Counted from the stretch's first letter, positions 6,570 to 15,570 are shown. The stretch: 64,000 bases of DNA from Stakelama flava (GCF_019351405.1 NZ_JAHWZX010000003.1:1-64000); one strand, 5' to 3'. Notes: generated by a model not told the origin, from the sequence alone. Numbers and translations: made by a program.

Positions 6570-9500
6570 ACGAAGCAGAACGCAACCGCCTTGCCCGTGA
6601 GGGCATGTACCGTCCCGAATTCGAAAGCGATGCGTGCGGCGTCGGGCTGGTCGCGGCGACGGACGGGCGTTCATCGCGCCGGGTCGTCGCGTCGGCGATC
6701 GATGCGTTGCGCGCGGTGTGGCACCGCGGCGCGGTGGACGCCGATGGCAAGACCGGCGACGGGGCCGGGCTGCATGTCGATCTGCCGCACCGTTTTTTCG
6801 ACGACGCGATCGACCAGTCGGGGCACAAGGTGCTGCCCAACCGGCTGGCGGTCGGGATGATCTTCCTGCCGCGCACCGATCTGGGCGCGCAGGAAAGCTG
6901 CCGCACCATCGTCGAAAGCGAACTGATCAACGCGGGCTACACCATCTATGGCTGGCGGCAGGTGCCGGTCGATGTGTCGGTGATCGGGCGCAAGGCGCAG
7001 GAGACCCGGCCCGAAATCGAACAGATCATGATCGCCGGGCCGATGCCGGAGGACATGGACGCGGCCGAGTTCGAAAAGGAATTGTACCTTGTCCGCCGCC
7101 GCATCGAACGCCGGGTGATCGAATCGCAGGTTCAGGGCTTTTACATCTGCTCGCTTTCCTGCCGGTCGATCATCTACAAGGGGCTGTTCCTCGCCGAGAG
7201 CCTGTCGGACTTCTATCCCGACCTGAACGACGACCGGTTCGAAAGCCGCGTGGCGATCTTTCACCAGCGTTATTCGACCAACACTTTCCCGCAATGGTGG
7301 CTGGCCCAGCCGTTCCGTTGCATCGCTCATAATGGCGAGATCAACACGATCCGCGGCAACCGGAACTGGATGAAGAGCCACGAGATCAAGATGGCGAGCC
7401 TCGCATTCGGCGAGCATTCGGAGGATATCAAGCCGGTGATCCCGGCGGGCGCGAGCGATACCGCCGCGCTGGACGCGGTGTTCGAGGCGATCTGCCGTTC
7501 GGGCAAGGACGCGCCGACCACCAAGCTAATGCTGATCCCGGAAGCCTGGGGCATGAACGACGACATGCCAAAGGCGCATCAGGCGCTGTATACCTATCTC
7601 GCCAGCGTCATGGAGCCGTGGGACGGTCCCGCCGCGCTCGCCATGACCGATGGCCGCTGGGCAGTCGCGGGGATGGACCGCAACGCGCTTCGTCCGCTGC
7701 GCTACACCCGCACCAATGACGGGCTGCTGATCGTCGGATCGGAAACCGGCATGGTCGTGGTGCCCGAGGCGCAGGTCGCCGAGAAGGGCCGGCTTGGACC
7801 GGGGCAGATGATCGCGGTCGATCTCGATCAGGGCGAAGTGTTCCACGATCGCGCGATCAAGGACCGGATCGCGGGCGAGCGCGATTATGGCGCGATGATC
7901 GACCAGTTCCTGACGGTGGAGGACCTGCCGCCCGCGCCGTCCTATGCCACGGTGCGGTTCGATCGCGCCGATCTGGTCCGTCGTCAGGTGGCGGCCGGGC
8001 AGACGCTTGAGGATATGGAGCTGATCCTCGCGCCGATGGTCGAAGGGGCCAAGGAAGCGATCGGATCGATGGGCGATGATACGCCGCTTGCCGTCATTTC
8101 GGACAAGCCGCGCCTGATCAGCCAGTTCTTCCGCCAGAATTTCAGCCAGGTGACGAACCCGCCGATCGACAGCTTGCGCGAACGGCATGTGATGAGCCTG
8201 AAGACCCGCTTCGGCAATCTGGCCAACATCCTTGAATCCGAAGCGCGGCCGGGCAAGGTGCTGGTGCTCGATTCGCCGGTGCTTACCGGTGCCGAATGGG
8301 TCAGGCTGAAGGCGCATTTCGAAGGCCAGGCGGCGGAAATCGATTGCACCTTTGATGCCGAGGGCGGCCCGGATGCGCTGCGCAGCGCGATCGTGCGCAT
8401 CCGCAACGCGGCCGAACAGGCGGTTCGCGAAGGGCGCAGCGAACTGTTCCTCACCGACGAACATATCGGCAGCGACCGGATCGCGATTCCCGGCGTTCTG
8501 GCGGCGGCGGCGGTCCATACGCACCTCGTCCGACGCGGGCTGCGATCTTACGCCAGCGTCAATGTCCGCACCGCCGAATGCCTCGACACCCATTATTATG
8601 CGGTGCTGATCGGTGTCGGCGCGACCACGGTGAACGCCTATCTTGCGGAAGCGGCGATCGTCGACCGGCACGAACGCGGCTTGTTCGGCGATCTTGCGCT
8701 TGAAGACTGTTTCGAACGCCATCGCACCGCGATCAACGACGGCCTGTTGAAGATCATGTCGAAGATGGGGATCGCGGTGATCTCCAGCTATCGTGGCGGG
8801 TATAATTTCGAAGCCGTCGGCCTCAGCCGGGCGATGGTCGACGAACTTTTCCCCGGTATGCCGGCAAAGATTTCGGGAGAAGGCTATGCCTCGCTCCACG
8901 TCAACGCCAGCGACCGGCACGCGCTTGCGTTCGACCAGACGGTCGTAAACCTGCCGATCGGCGGCTTCTATCGCCAGCGCGATGGCGGTGAGGCGCATGC
9001 CTATTCGGCACAGCTGATGCATCTGCTGCAAACCGCCGTCGGCACCGACAGCTATTCGAGCTATCTGCAATTTTCGCGCGGGGTGCGCGATCTGCCGCCC
9101 GTCTATCTGCGCGACCTGATGGAGTTCAACTATCCCGACGAAGGCGTGCCGATCGATCAGGTCGAAGCGATCACCGCCATCCGCAAGCGCTTCGTCACGC
9201 CGGGGATGAGCCTTGGCGCGTTGTCGCCCGAAGCGCATGAAACGCTGTCGATCGCGATGAACCGGATCGGCGCGAAGGCGGTGTCGGGCGAAGGCGGTGA
9301 GGACAAGAGCCGCTATCAGCCCTATGAAAATGGCGACAACGCCAATTCGGTGATCAAGCAGATCGCGAGCGGGCGCTTCGGCGTGACGGCCGAATATCTC
9401 AACGCCTGCGAAGAGATAGAGATCAAGGTGGCGCAGGGCGCGAAGCCGGGCGAGGGCGGTCAGCTCCCCGGGTTCAAGGTGACCGAATTCATCGCCAAGC

Positions 9501-11080
9501 TGCGCCACGCGACGCCCGGCGTGATGCTGATTTCGCCGCCGCCGCACCATGACATCTATTCGATCGAGGATCTGGCGCAGCTCATCTATGACCTGAAGCA
9601 GATCAATCCAAAGGCGCGGGTCTGCGTGAAGCTGGTGTCCAGCGCGGGTATCGGCACGGTGGCGGCCGGCGTTGCGAAGGCGCATGCCGATGTCATCCTG
9701 ATTTCGGGCAATACCGGCGGTACGGGCGCAAGTCCGCAGACCAGCATTAAATATGCCGGAACGCCATGGGAAATGGGCCTTTCCGAGGTCAATCAGACGC
9801 TTACGCTCAACCATTTGCGCGGGCGGGTGCGGCTGCGCACCGATGGCGGGCTGAAGACGGGGCGCGACATCGTGATCGCGGCGATCCTGGGGGCCGAGGA
9901 GTTCGGCATCGGTACGCTAAGCCTGGTGGCGATGGGCTGCATCATGGTGCGGCAATGCCATTCGAACACCTGCCCCGTGGGCGTGTGCGTTCAGGATGAG
10001 CGGCTGCGCGCCAAATTCACCGGCACGCCCGAAAAGGTCATCAACCTGATGACCTTCATCGCCGAAGAGGTTCGCGAGATTCTCGCCCGGCTTGGGTGCC
10101 GGACGTTGGACGAAGTGGTCGGGCGCACCGAATTGCTGCGTCAGGTCAGCCGCGGCGCCGAACATCTCGACGATCTCGACCTCAACCCGATTCTCGCCAA
10201 GGTCGATGCCGAAGAGGGCGAGCGGCGCTTCTCGCTCAACACCTTCCGCAACGAAGTGCCCGACAGCCTGGATGCGCAGATGATCGCCGATGCCGCGATG
10301 GTGTTCGATCGCGGCGAAAAGATGCAGCTTACCTATACGGTGCGAAACACGCATCGCGCGGTGGGCACACGCCTTTCCAGCGAGATCACCCGCAAGTTCG
10401 GCATGGATAAGCTGGCCGACAACCATGTTCATGTCCGCCTGCGCGGATCGGCGGGCCAGTCGCTGGGCGCGTTCCTGTGCAAGGGCATTACGCTGGAGGT
10501 GTTCGGCGACGCCAATGACTATGTCGGCAAGGGGCTGTCGGGCGGGACGATCGTGGTGCGGCCGATGGTATCGAGCCCGCTGGTGTCGAACGAAAACACC
10601 ATCATCGGCAATACCGTGCTGTACGGCGCGACCGCCGGACGGCTGTATGCCGCCGGACATGCGGGCGAACGCTTCGCGGTGCGCAATTCGGGCGCGCATG
10701 TCGTGGTCGAGGGCTGCGGCGCGAACGGATGCGAATATATGACGGGCGGCTATGCCGTTGTGCTGGGCGCTGTCGGCGCCAATTTCGGCGCGGGCATGAC
10801 CGGCGGCATGGCGTTCGTCTATGACGCGGACGGTGCGTTTGAACGGCGCGCCAACGGCGCATCGATCACGTGGCGGCGACTATCTTCGTTGCACTGGGAA
10901 TCGGTGCTGAAGAATCTGGTTGCCGATCATGCCCGCGCTACCGACAGCAAATGGTCGAACGGGCTGTTGGAGGATTGGGACCGGATCCGGAACAATTTCT
11001 GGCAGGTGGTGCCCAGGGAAATGCTGGACCGCCTCGACCATCCGCTCGACGATGCTGAAGAAATTGTGGCGGCGGAATGA
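6566..11080 (+). CDS. gltB: Glutamate synthase (NADPH) large subunit
   Basis: 1504 residues. The class II glutaminase domain starts at Cys24 (DACGVGLVAATDG), the N-terminal nucleophile exposed after removal of a 23-residue propeptide. A central domain and an FMN-binding synthase domain (GEGGEDKSRY, SGNTGGTGASPQTSIKYAG) follow. The 3Fe-4S cysteine motif CHSNTCPVGVC is around residues 1130-1145, and a C-terminal beta-helix GXGXG domain ends the protein. It transfers ammonia from glutamine through an internal tunnel to 2-oxoglutarate using electrons from GltD. The start is GTG at 6566, overlapping the previous stop; an ATG at 6605 would still keep Cys24. Length is normal and no catalytic residue is missing. 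Confidence 0.95.
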   Translation: MNEAERNRLAREGMYRPEFESDACGVGLVAATDGRSSRRVVASAIDALRAVWHRGAVDADGKTGDGAGLHVDLPHRFFDDAIDQSGHKVLPNRLAVGMIFLPRTDLGAQESCRTIVESELINAGYTIYGWRQVPVDVSVIGRKAQETRPEIEQIMIAGPMPEDMDAAEFEKELYLVRRRIERRVIESQVQGFYICSLSCRSIIYKGLFLAESLSDFYPDLNDDRFESRVAIFHQRYSTNTFPQWWLAQPFRCIAHNGEINTIRGNRNWMKSHEIKMASLAFGEHSEDIKPVIPAGASDTAALDAVFEAICRSGKDAPTTKLMLIPEAWGMNDDMPKAHQALYTYLASVMEPWDGPAALAMTDGRWAVAGMDRNALRPLRYTRTNDGLLIVGSETGMVVVPEAQVAEKGRLGPGQMIAVDLDQGEVFHDRAIKDRIAGERDYGAMIDQFLTVEDLPPAPSYATVRFDRADLVRRQVAAGQTLEDMELILAPMVEGAKEAIGSMGDDTPLAVISDKPRLISQFFRQNFSQVTNPPIDSLRERHVMSLKTRFGNLANILESEARPGKVLVLDSPVLTGAEWVRLKAHFEGQAAEIDCTFDAEGGPDALRSAIVRIRNAAEQAVREGRSELFLTDEHIGSDRIAIPGVLAAAAVHTHLVRRGLRSYASVNVRTAECLDTHYYAVLIGVGATTVNAYLAEAAIVDRHERGLFGDLALEDCFERHRTAINDGLLKIMSKMGIAVISSYRGGYNFEAVGLSRAMVDELFPGMPAKISGEGYASLHVNASDRHALAFDQTVVNLPIGGFYRQRDGGEAHAYSAQLMHLLQTAVGTDSYSSYLQFSRGVRDLPPVYLRDLMEFNYPDEGVPIDQVEAITAIRKRFVTPGMSLGALSPEAHETLSIAMNRIGAKAVSGEGGEDKSRYQPYENGDNANSVIKQIASGRFGVTAEYLNACEEIEIKVAQGAKPGEGGQLPGFKVTEFIAKLRHATPGVMLISPPPHHDIYSIEDLAQLIYDLKQINPKARVCVKLVSSAGIGTVAAGVAKAHADVILISGNTGGTGASPQTSIKYAGTPWEMGLSEVNQTLTLNHLRGRVRLRTDGGLKTGRDIVIAAILGAEEFGIGTLSLVAMGCIMVRQCHSNTCPVGVCVQDERLRAKFTGTPEKVINLMTFIAEEVREILARLGCRTLDEVVGRTELLRQVSRGAEHLDDLDLNPILAKVDAEEGERRFSLNTFRNEVPDSLDAQMIADAAMVFDRGEKMQLTYTVRNTHRAVGTRLSSEITRKFGMDKLADNHVHVRLRGSAGQSLGAFLCKGITLEVFGDANDYVGKGLSGGTIVVRPMVSSPLVSNENTIIGNTVLYGATAGRLYAAGHAGERFAVRNSGAHVVVEGCGANGCEYMTGGYAVVLGAVGANFGAGMTGGMAFVYDADGAFERRANGASITWRRLSSLHWESVLKNLVADHARATDSKWSNGLLEDWDRIRNNFWQVVPREMLDRLDHPLDDAEEIVAAE

Positions 11081-11088
11081 TGCGAAGC

Positions 11089-11121
11089 GGGGTGGAAGTG
11101 GGCAGGAGCGCCTTCCACCCC
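11089..11121 (+). terminator. Hairpin after gltB
   Basis: GGGGTGGAAG (11089-11098) pairs perfectly with CTTCCACCCC (11112-11121) around a 13-base loop, starting just after the gltB stop. It is GC-rich without a following T-run, so it may attenuate rather than fully end transcription before the next gene. Confidence 0.55.
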
Positions 11122-11150
11122 GGCCGCTTGGCGGCTAAGAGCGGCTGACG

Positions 11151-11828
11151 ATGTGGCTGCTTTATCAATTTCCGCTCTGCCCCTTTTCCCGCAAGGTTCG
11201 CCTGCTGCTCGGCGAAAAGGGCGTTCCTTACGAACCGGTGCGCGAATCGCCATGGGAACGGCGCGACGAATTTCTCGACATGAATCCGGCGGGTCAGACG
11301 CCGGTGATGGTCCATTCGGACCGGGGGCCGCTGCGCCCGCTGATCGATTCGATGGCAATCTGCGAATATTTCGAGGAAACAGTCGAAAAGTCCGCGATGA
11401 TCAGCGGAACGGCGGCAGACCGTGCGGAAATCCGCCGCCTAGTCACGTGGTTCGACACCCATTTCTATCGCGACATCACCGGGCCGCTATTGTTCGAACG
11501 AATGGAAAAGCGGCTCGTCCACAAAATGGCGCCCGATTCGAAATTCCTGCGTGAAGCGATGAAGGCGGTGGTCGCGCATCTCGATTATATCGACTATCTG
11601 CTCGACAATCGTTCCTGGCTGGCCGGCTCGACGATGAGCCTTGCCGATCTGGCGGCGGCGGCGCAGATTTCGGTCGCGGATTATCTGGGCGGCATCGACT
11701 GGAAGAGCCACGAACAGGCCAAGCGCTGGTATATCGGCATGAAGAGCCGCCCCAGTTTTCGCCCGCTGTTGGCCGAGCGGATGGAAATAATCAGCCCGCC
11801 GGGCGATTACGAGAAACTGGACCTGTAA
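11151..11828 (+). CDS. fzlA: FzlA-like FtsZ-associated glutathione S-transferase family protein
   Basis: 225 residues with a thioredoxin-like N-terminal GST domain (about 1-80; YQFPLCPFSRKVRLLLGEK, then NPAGQTPVM) and a helical C-terminal domain (about 95-205; WLAGSTMSLADLAAAAQIS). The tail FRPLLAERMEIISPPGDYEK matches the conserved ending of Caulobacter FzlA, which binds FtsZ and links the Z-ring to cell-wall synthesis rather than acting as a detoxifying enzyme. The assignment is from recalled family features, not a search. It lies 70 bp after gltB and 21 bp before the YbhB gene. Confidence 0.75.
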   Translation: MWLLYQFPLCPFSRKVRLLLGEKGVPYEPVRESPWERRDEFLDMNPAGQTPVMVHSDRGPLRPLIDSMAICEYFEETVEKSAMISGTAADRAEIRRLVTWFDTHFYRDITGPLLFERMEKRLVHKMAPDSKFLREAMKAVVAHLDYIDYLLDNRSWLAGSTMSLADLAAAAQISVADYLGGIDWKSHEQAKRWYIGMKSRPSFRPLLAERMEIISPPGDYEKLDL

Positions 11829-11849
11829 CCGCGCACCGGGAGTATCGCT

Positions 11850-12473
11850 ATGCTCGAACATGTTCCCCGCTGGCTGGGCCAGGCGATGAAGGGGCTTCGG
11901 GCGGGCGCGGACAAGCTGTCCATCGCTCGGCCCGAACTCGGCAGTTTCGAGGCGGTCCGGCTGGCCAGCCCCGCGTTCGCCAATGGTGCGCGCCTGCCTG
12001 AACGATTTACGCAGGATGGCGAGGGCGTGTCGCCGCCGCTGTTCTGGACCGGTGTGCCGGACGGCACGGCGCGTATCGCGCTGATCGTCGAGGATGCCGA
12101 CGCGCCCGCGCCCAGGCCGCTGGTCCATGCGGTGGTGTGGGACCTGCCGGGTGTCGATGGCGAGCTGAAGGAGGGTGAAATCCGCGCCGATGGCGAAGGC
12201 GTCCATGGCGATGTCGGACGCAACAGCTATTTCGGCGAAGGCTGGCTGCCGCCCGACCCGCCGACCGGGCACGGCGTCCACACTTATGCTTTTCAGATTT
12301 TCGCACTTGATGACGGACCTGATACCGGAACGAATCCCGGCCGGTCCGGCATTTTAAAAGCGATGGCCGGGCATGTGCTGGCGGCGGGGCTGCTCACCGG
12401 CACCTATTCGCGCGGCGAACGCGCACCCGCGGGAACGGTAAAGGCTGCAAATGCCGGACTGGCGCGAAGCTGA
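11850..12473 (+). CDS. YbhB/YbcL (PEBP/Raf kinase inhibitor-like) family protein
   Basis: 207 residues matching the bacterial phosphatidylethanolamine-binding-protein fold: FANGARLPERFTQDGEGVSP, then a DADAPAPRPLVHAVVWDLPG segment with the ligand-site Asp-x-Asp-x-Pro-type sequence, and a PPTGHGVHTYAFQIFALD segment ending the pocket. The native ligand of bacterial members is unknown. About 40 residues at the N-terminus precede the conserved domain. ATG at 11850 follows GGGAG. It probably forms a short transcription unit with the fzlA-like gene; it faces the frameshifted SDR tail by tail. Confidence 0.85.
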   Translation: MLEHVPRWLGQAMKGLRAGADKLSIARPELGSFEAVRLASPAFANGARLPERFTQDGEGVSPPLFWTGVPDGTARIALIVEDADAPAPRPLVHAVVWDLPGVDGELKEGEIRADGEGVHGDVGRNSYFGEGWLPPDPPTGHGVHTYAFQIFALDDGPDTGTNPGRSGILKAMAGHVLAAGLLTGTYSRGERAPAGTVKAANAGLARS

Positions 12474-12494
12474 AATCGCGCCGCTCACTCGGCG

Positions 12495-13351
12495 TCAGGC
12501 ATTCACCACCACGCCGCCATTCGGGTGAAGCACCTGTCCGGCCATATAGCTTGAATCCTCGCAGGCGAGGAACAGGAAAGCCGGCGCGACTTCGTTGGGT
12601 TGGCCGGGGCGGCCGATCGGCGTGCTTTCGCCAAAATGCTTCAGCTTTTCTTTCGTCGCACCGCCCGAGGGATTGAGCGGGGTCCAGATCGGCCCGGGCG
12701 CGACGGCGTTAACCCGAATGCCGTCCTTGATCAGATTCTGCGACAGGCTGCGCGTAAACGCGGTGATCGCGCCCTTGGTCGAGGAATAATCGAGCAATTC
12801 GGGCGAACCCTTGTACATGGTGACCGAAGTGCAATTGACGATCGCCGAACCCTTTTTCAGGTGCGGCCGCACGCCTGAACCAGGAAGAACATCGAATAGA
12901 TGTTCGTCTGAAACGTGCGGCGAAGCTGTTTCTCAGTAATGTCGGTGATCTCAGGGTCGGGATGCTGTTCGCCGGCATTGTTCACCAATATATCGATCCG
13001 GCCGAATTCGCCCAGCGTCCTTTCGACGACCGATTTGCAGAAATCCTCTTCGCCCAGATCGCCGCGAAGCGTGATCGCATTGCGCCCTTCGCCCCGGACG
13101 ATCTCGGCGGTCTTTTCGGCATCGGCATCCTCGCACAAATATACGATGGCGATATCCGCGCCTTCACGGGCATATAGCGCGGCAACCGCGCGGCCAATGC
13201 CGCTGTCGGCGCCGGTGACGATCGCCACCTTGTCCGCCAGCCTGCCCGAACCGGGATAGCGCGGTTCCCATTGCGGTTTGGGATCGAGCGTCCGCTCTTC
13301 GCCGGGAAGGCCGTCCTCGTGAATCTGGTCGATGGTGTCGGGGTCGCTCAT
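12495..13351 (-). pseudogene. SDR-family oxidoreductase interrupted by a frameshift
   Basis: The N-terminal part (13351 down to about 12875) has KVAIVTGADSGIGRAVAALY, NNAGEQHPDPEI and the segment FFLVQA. The C-terminal part (about 12872 to 12495) continues in another frame with PHLKKGSAIVNCTS, the catalytic YSSTKGA and the end GGVVVNA. The two halves join at about 12860-12876; the span of 857 bases is not a multiple of three. Together they resemble the about 285-residue SDRs related to general-stress or glucose-dehydrogenase-like proteins. ATG at 13351 is preceded by GAGGAG. It is either a real inactivating indel or a sequencing error. It lies downstream of two small membrane-peptide genes on the same strand. 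Confidence 0.8.
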
Positions 13352-13402
13352 CGTCATTCTCCTCGCGCGGAGCGGTTTGATGCGATCCAATCGCGCGAGG
13401 CG

Positions 13403-13419
13403 GGGGCGGGTTCCGCCCC
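13403..13419 (-). terminator. GC-rich hairpin between small ORF and SDR
   Basis: GGGGCGG (13403-13409) and CCGCCCC (13413-13419) form a perfect 7-bp stem with a 3-base loop. A second short repeat, CCCGTT/AACGGG, follows at 13417-13433. No T-tract follows on the minus strand, so this is at most a weak terminator or an mRNA processing hairpin. Confidence 0.35.
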
Positions 13420-13463
13420 GTTTTGCGAACGGGTTGTTCGCGGGCGGCTCGGGGGTAGGGCCG

Positions 13464-13556
13464 TCAGATCAGCCCCTGCCCCTGGGTTGCACTGGCCAGC
13501 ACCATGACGGCGGTCAACGTGAACGAAACGGCACCGATCATGAACGAACGAAGCAT
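13464..13556 (-). CDS. Small 30-residue single-pass membrane peptide
   Basis: ATG at 13556 follows AAAGGAA at a good distance. The product begins MLRSFMIGAVSFTLTAVMVL and ends ATQGQGLI, with one hydrophobic segment of about 18 residues. It is too short for standard gene callers. Its partner at 13593-13703 has the same architecture and a strong ribosome-binding site, which supports both being real. The product is a membrane-inserted peptide or cleaved signal-like peptide of unknown function. Confidence 0.5.
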   Translation of the reverse strand: MLRSFMIGAVSFTLTAVMVLASATQGQGLI

Positions 13557-13592
13557 GGCAAATTCCTTTGGTAAAAATCGCGTGAATGCGGT

Positions 13593-13703
13593 TCAGGCGA
13601 TCGGAAGGACCGGGGTGGCGGCGGCAACGAGAAGCGCGGTCATGGCGAACGCGCCGACAAAAGCGGTGACGTTGCGCTGAAAGGTTGCGAACTGCGTGGT
13701 CAT
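13593..13703 (-). CDS. Small 36-residue single-pass membrane peptide
   Basis: ATG at 13703 is preceded by AGGGAG at ideal spacing. The product begins MTTQFATFQRNVTAFVGAFA, continues with a hydrophobic stretch (MTALLVAAAT) and ends PVLPIA. A longer in-frame reading to 13874 has no plausible start and a non-coding look. It precedes a second peptide gene 36 bp downstream. The unknown function could be membrane-associated; it sits between a diguanylate cyclase gene and an SDR of the stress-protein type. Confidence 0.6.
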   Translation of the reverse strand: MTTQFATFQRNVTAFVGAFAMTALLVAAATPVLPIA

Positions 13704-13839
13704 GATAAACTCCCTGTGGTTTCGGCATTGTTCGGGACCATCCCGACGCCGATGCTTGAGCGATTGCAGGGAGCGTGCCAAACGGCTCGGTCTATATAAA
13801 TCAGCAGGTTGCAGAAAATTGCGAGCAGCACAGCGTGAG

Positions 13840-13880
13840 ATATGCCATGCAAATATGGCAATATACGCCATCACATGGCG
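13840..13880 (-). promoter_or_regulatory. Inverted-repeat cluster upstream of the small peptide genes
   Basis: ATATGCCAT (13840-13848) faces ATGGCAATAT (13855-13864) across six bases. CGCCAT-CAC-ATGGCG (13866-13880) is a perfect palindrome that overlaps the GGDEF stop codon. ATGGC therefore occurs four times in 41 bases. An AT-rich TATATA (about 13792-13798) lies between this cluster and the start at 13703 and could be a -10 element. An operator role is inference. Confidence 0.3.
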
Positions 13881-14899
13881 TTTATTTCACTTACTACGCG
13901 GTTACGCCCGTCCGATTTTGCGCGATAGAGTAGCCGGTCGGCGCGCTGATAGATGCCGGCCCAGTCCTCCCCCGGCGCGGCGCGCGCCAGCCCTGCGGAA
14001 AAGGAGATGATGCCGAGTGGCTGGTCGTTTTCGCGCAACCGATAGCGTTTGGCGGCGACAGCATTGCGGGCGCTGTTCAGGATCGCGAACGCGTCCCCGG
14101 CATCCGGCCCGGTGAACATCACTGCGAATTCTTCCCCGCCATAGCGGGCGACAAGGTGTCCGGGGCATTGTTCGGTCAGCGTCATGGCGATTGCTTTCAG
14201 AACGCGATCTCCCACCGCATGGCCAAAGCGATCATTGACCGCCTTGAAATAATCGATGTCGCATATGGCCACCCACGGCGCTTCCCCCGCAGCGATCCGC
14301 GCATCATAGGCATCTTCCATCGCCCGGCGGTTGGGAAGGCGGGTAAGCGGGTCGTGACGGGCGTCGTTTCGCGCTTCCTCCAGCTTGGATCGAAGCTCGC
14401 TCGCCTCCCGCGTCGCCTTTTCAAGCTGCGTTTCGGCCTGCTGCACCCGTTCCAGCATGCCCGCGGTGATCCGCACGATCGCTTCCAGTTCAATCGGCGC
14501 GGTGTCGCTTTGCGTGTCGCGCAGCGCCGCGGCGCTGGCTTTCAAATCGCGCCCGAAGCCAGCGGTTTCGACGCGGATCGCCTGCATCATATGTTCGAAG
14601 CCCTCGACCTGTCCCCGGGTCTGCGCGATCAGGCCCTGGGGCGCTTGCCGATTCACTTCGGCATCGATGTTTGCGCCGAGCGATTCGACGTCACGCGGGT
14701 TCAACCGCCCGCCGCCTTTGGTCAGCGCGTCGACGGCGCGGGCGAGCGGGCCTTCGGGATTGACCAAGATGTGGAAGGCGAGGGCGTAATTGGTCGGGCT
14801 GGGTTCCATCAGATGATGGAGAAGAAAATCGCCGATCCGGCGAAACAGCCGATCGTCGACGCGCGATCCCGCCGGATTGTCAGATGCTGCCGCGAACAT
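13871..14899 (-). CDS. GGDEF-domain diguanylate cyclase
   Basis: 342 residues. An N-terminal helical region (about 1-140) of unknown sensing role is followed by a coiled coil (about 145-185, VQQAETQLEKATREASELRS) and a C-terminal GGDEF domain with DPLTRLPNRRAMEDAY and the active-site GGEEF near residue 255. The active-site motif is intact, so cyclic-di-GMP synthesis is expected; no EAL domain and no transmembrane segment are seen. An RxxD inhibitory site is not clearly present. ATG at 14899 is the first in frame. It transcribes toward the small-peptide genes. Confidence 0.9.
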   Translation of the reverse strand: MFAAASDNPAGSRVDDRLFRRIGDFLLHHLMEPSPTNYALAFHILVNPEGPLARAVDALTKGGGRLNPRDVESLGANIDAEVNRQAPQGLIAQTRGQVEGFEHMMQAIRVETAGFGRDLKASAAALRDTQSDTAPIELEAIVRITAGMLERVQQAETQLEKATREASELRSKLEEARNDARHDPLTRLPNRRAMEDAYDARIAAGEAPWVAICDIDYFKAVNDRFGHAVGDRVLKAIAMTLTEQCPGHLVARYGGEEFAVMFTGPDAGDAFAILNSARNAVAAKRYRLRENDQPLGIISFSAGLARAAPGEDWAGIYQRADRLLYRAKSDGRNRVVSEINAM

Positions 14900-14980
14900 C
14901 CCCTTGCCTACCCCCTTTGCAAGACATTTGCGGAGGGCGCTATCGCAAAACTGCTAATATCGGATGATGATCGGTTTCAC

Positions 14981-14990
14981 TTTACGTAAA
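14981..14990. promoter_or_regulatory. Short palindrome upstream of the GGDEF gene
   Basis: TTTACGTAAA is a perfect 10-bp palindrome about 80 bp before the GGDEF start, in the 131-bp spacer between it and the peroxiredoxin gene. The spacer is otherwise featureless. It could be a regulator site but may be chance. Confidence 0.2.
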
Positions 14991-15030
14991 CGATAACCGG
15001 TGCTGGCGTTGCCGGCTTCGGTCGCGTCGA

Positions 15031-15570
15031 TCATCGCCCGAGTTTTTCCACCGCGGCAAGCGTGTTGGCGATATGCGCCGCCGGCTGCATCGCGGTATAG
15101 CGATAGGCGATCCGTCCATCGCGCGCGATCACATAGCTGGTGCGGTTGGTGTAGCCTGTGTTTTTCGCATTCTCGCCGGTCAGCGCAACGTCATAGGCTT
15201 TTACGATGGCGGGTGTTGCCGCGGCGACCGGGAATTTGCCCGAACAATGTTTGGCCGAAAATTCGATCAGCCGGTCGGTATTGCCCGCCGTCATCCCGAT
15301 GACGGTTGCGCCCGCCGCATGAAACCTGTCGATCGACTGCGCGAACGCCGCTGCTTCCGCATTGCAGCCCGACGTGAACGCCGCGGGGAAGAAATACAGC
15401 ACCACCGGCCCCTTTTTCAGCGCGCGCGACAGCGTGATGGTAATCGGTTTGCCCGCCATCGCCCCTTTGGCGGTGAAGTCGGGCGCCCTCGCGCCCTGCT
15501 CGAGCGCGGCCGATGCAGGCACGGCCATCGCCACGCCGATAATGGCCGGGACCAGGAAAAAGGGGCGCAT
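15031..15570 (-). CDS. Exported peroxiredoxin (AhpC/TSA, PrxQ-like)
   Basis: 179 residues with a signal peptide (MRPFFLVPAIIGVAMAVPAS, cleavage near residue 21) and a peroxiredoxin fold. The peroxidatic motif PxxxTxxC is intact as PAAFTSGC with Cys69, and Cys109 in FSAKHCSG could resolve it, as in BCP/PrxQ enzymes. It should reduce peroxides in the periplasm with an unidentified thiol donor. It lies between the GGDEF gene and pldA on the same strand, 35 bp after pldA ends, so it may be co-transcribed with the phospholipase. Confidence 0.85.
   Translation of the reverse strand: MRPFFLVPAIIGVAMAVPASAALEQGARAPDFTAKGAMAGKPITITLSRALKKGPVVLYFFPAAFTSGCNAEAAAFAQSIDRFHAAGATVIGMTAGNTDRLIEFSAKHCSGKFPVAAATPAIVKAYDVALTGENAKNTGYTNRTSYVIARDGRIAYRYTAMQPAAHIANTLAAVEKLGR

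Noticed and set aside
7526-9814. A 762-codon minus-strand open frame antisense to gltB
   Set aside because: Its composition is arginine-, histidine- and glutamine-rich as expected from the antisense of a high-GC gene, with no recognisable domain; gltB in the opposite strand has intact family motifs.
13593-13874. A longer 93-residue version of the 36-residue peptide gene
   Set aside because: The extension has no ribosome-binding site, reads through AT-rich regulatory sequence and overlaps the GGDEF stop; the ATG at 13703 has an ideal ribosome-binding site.
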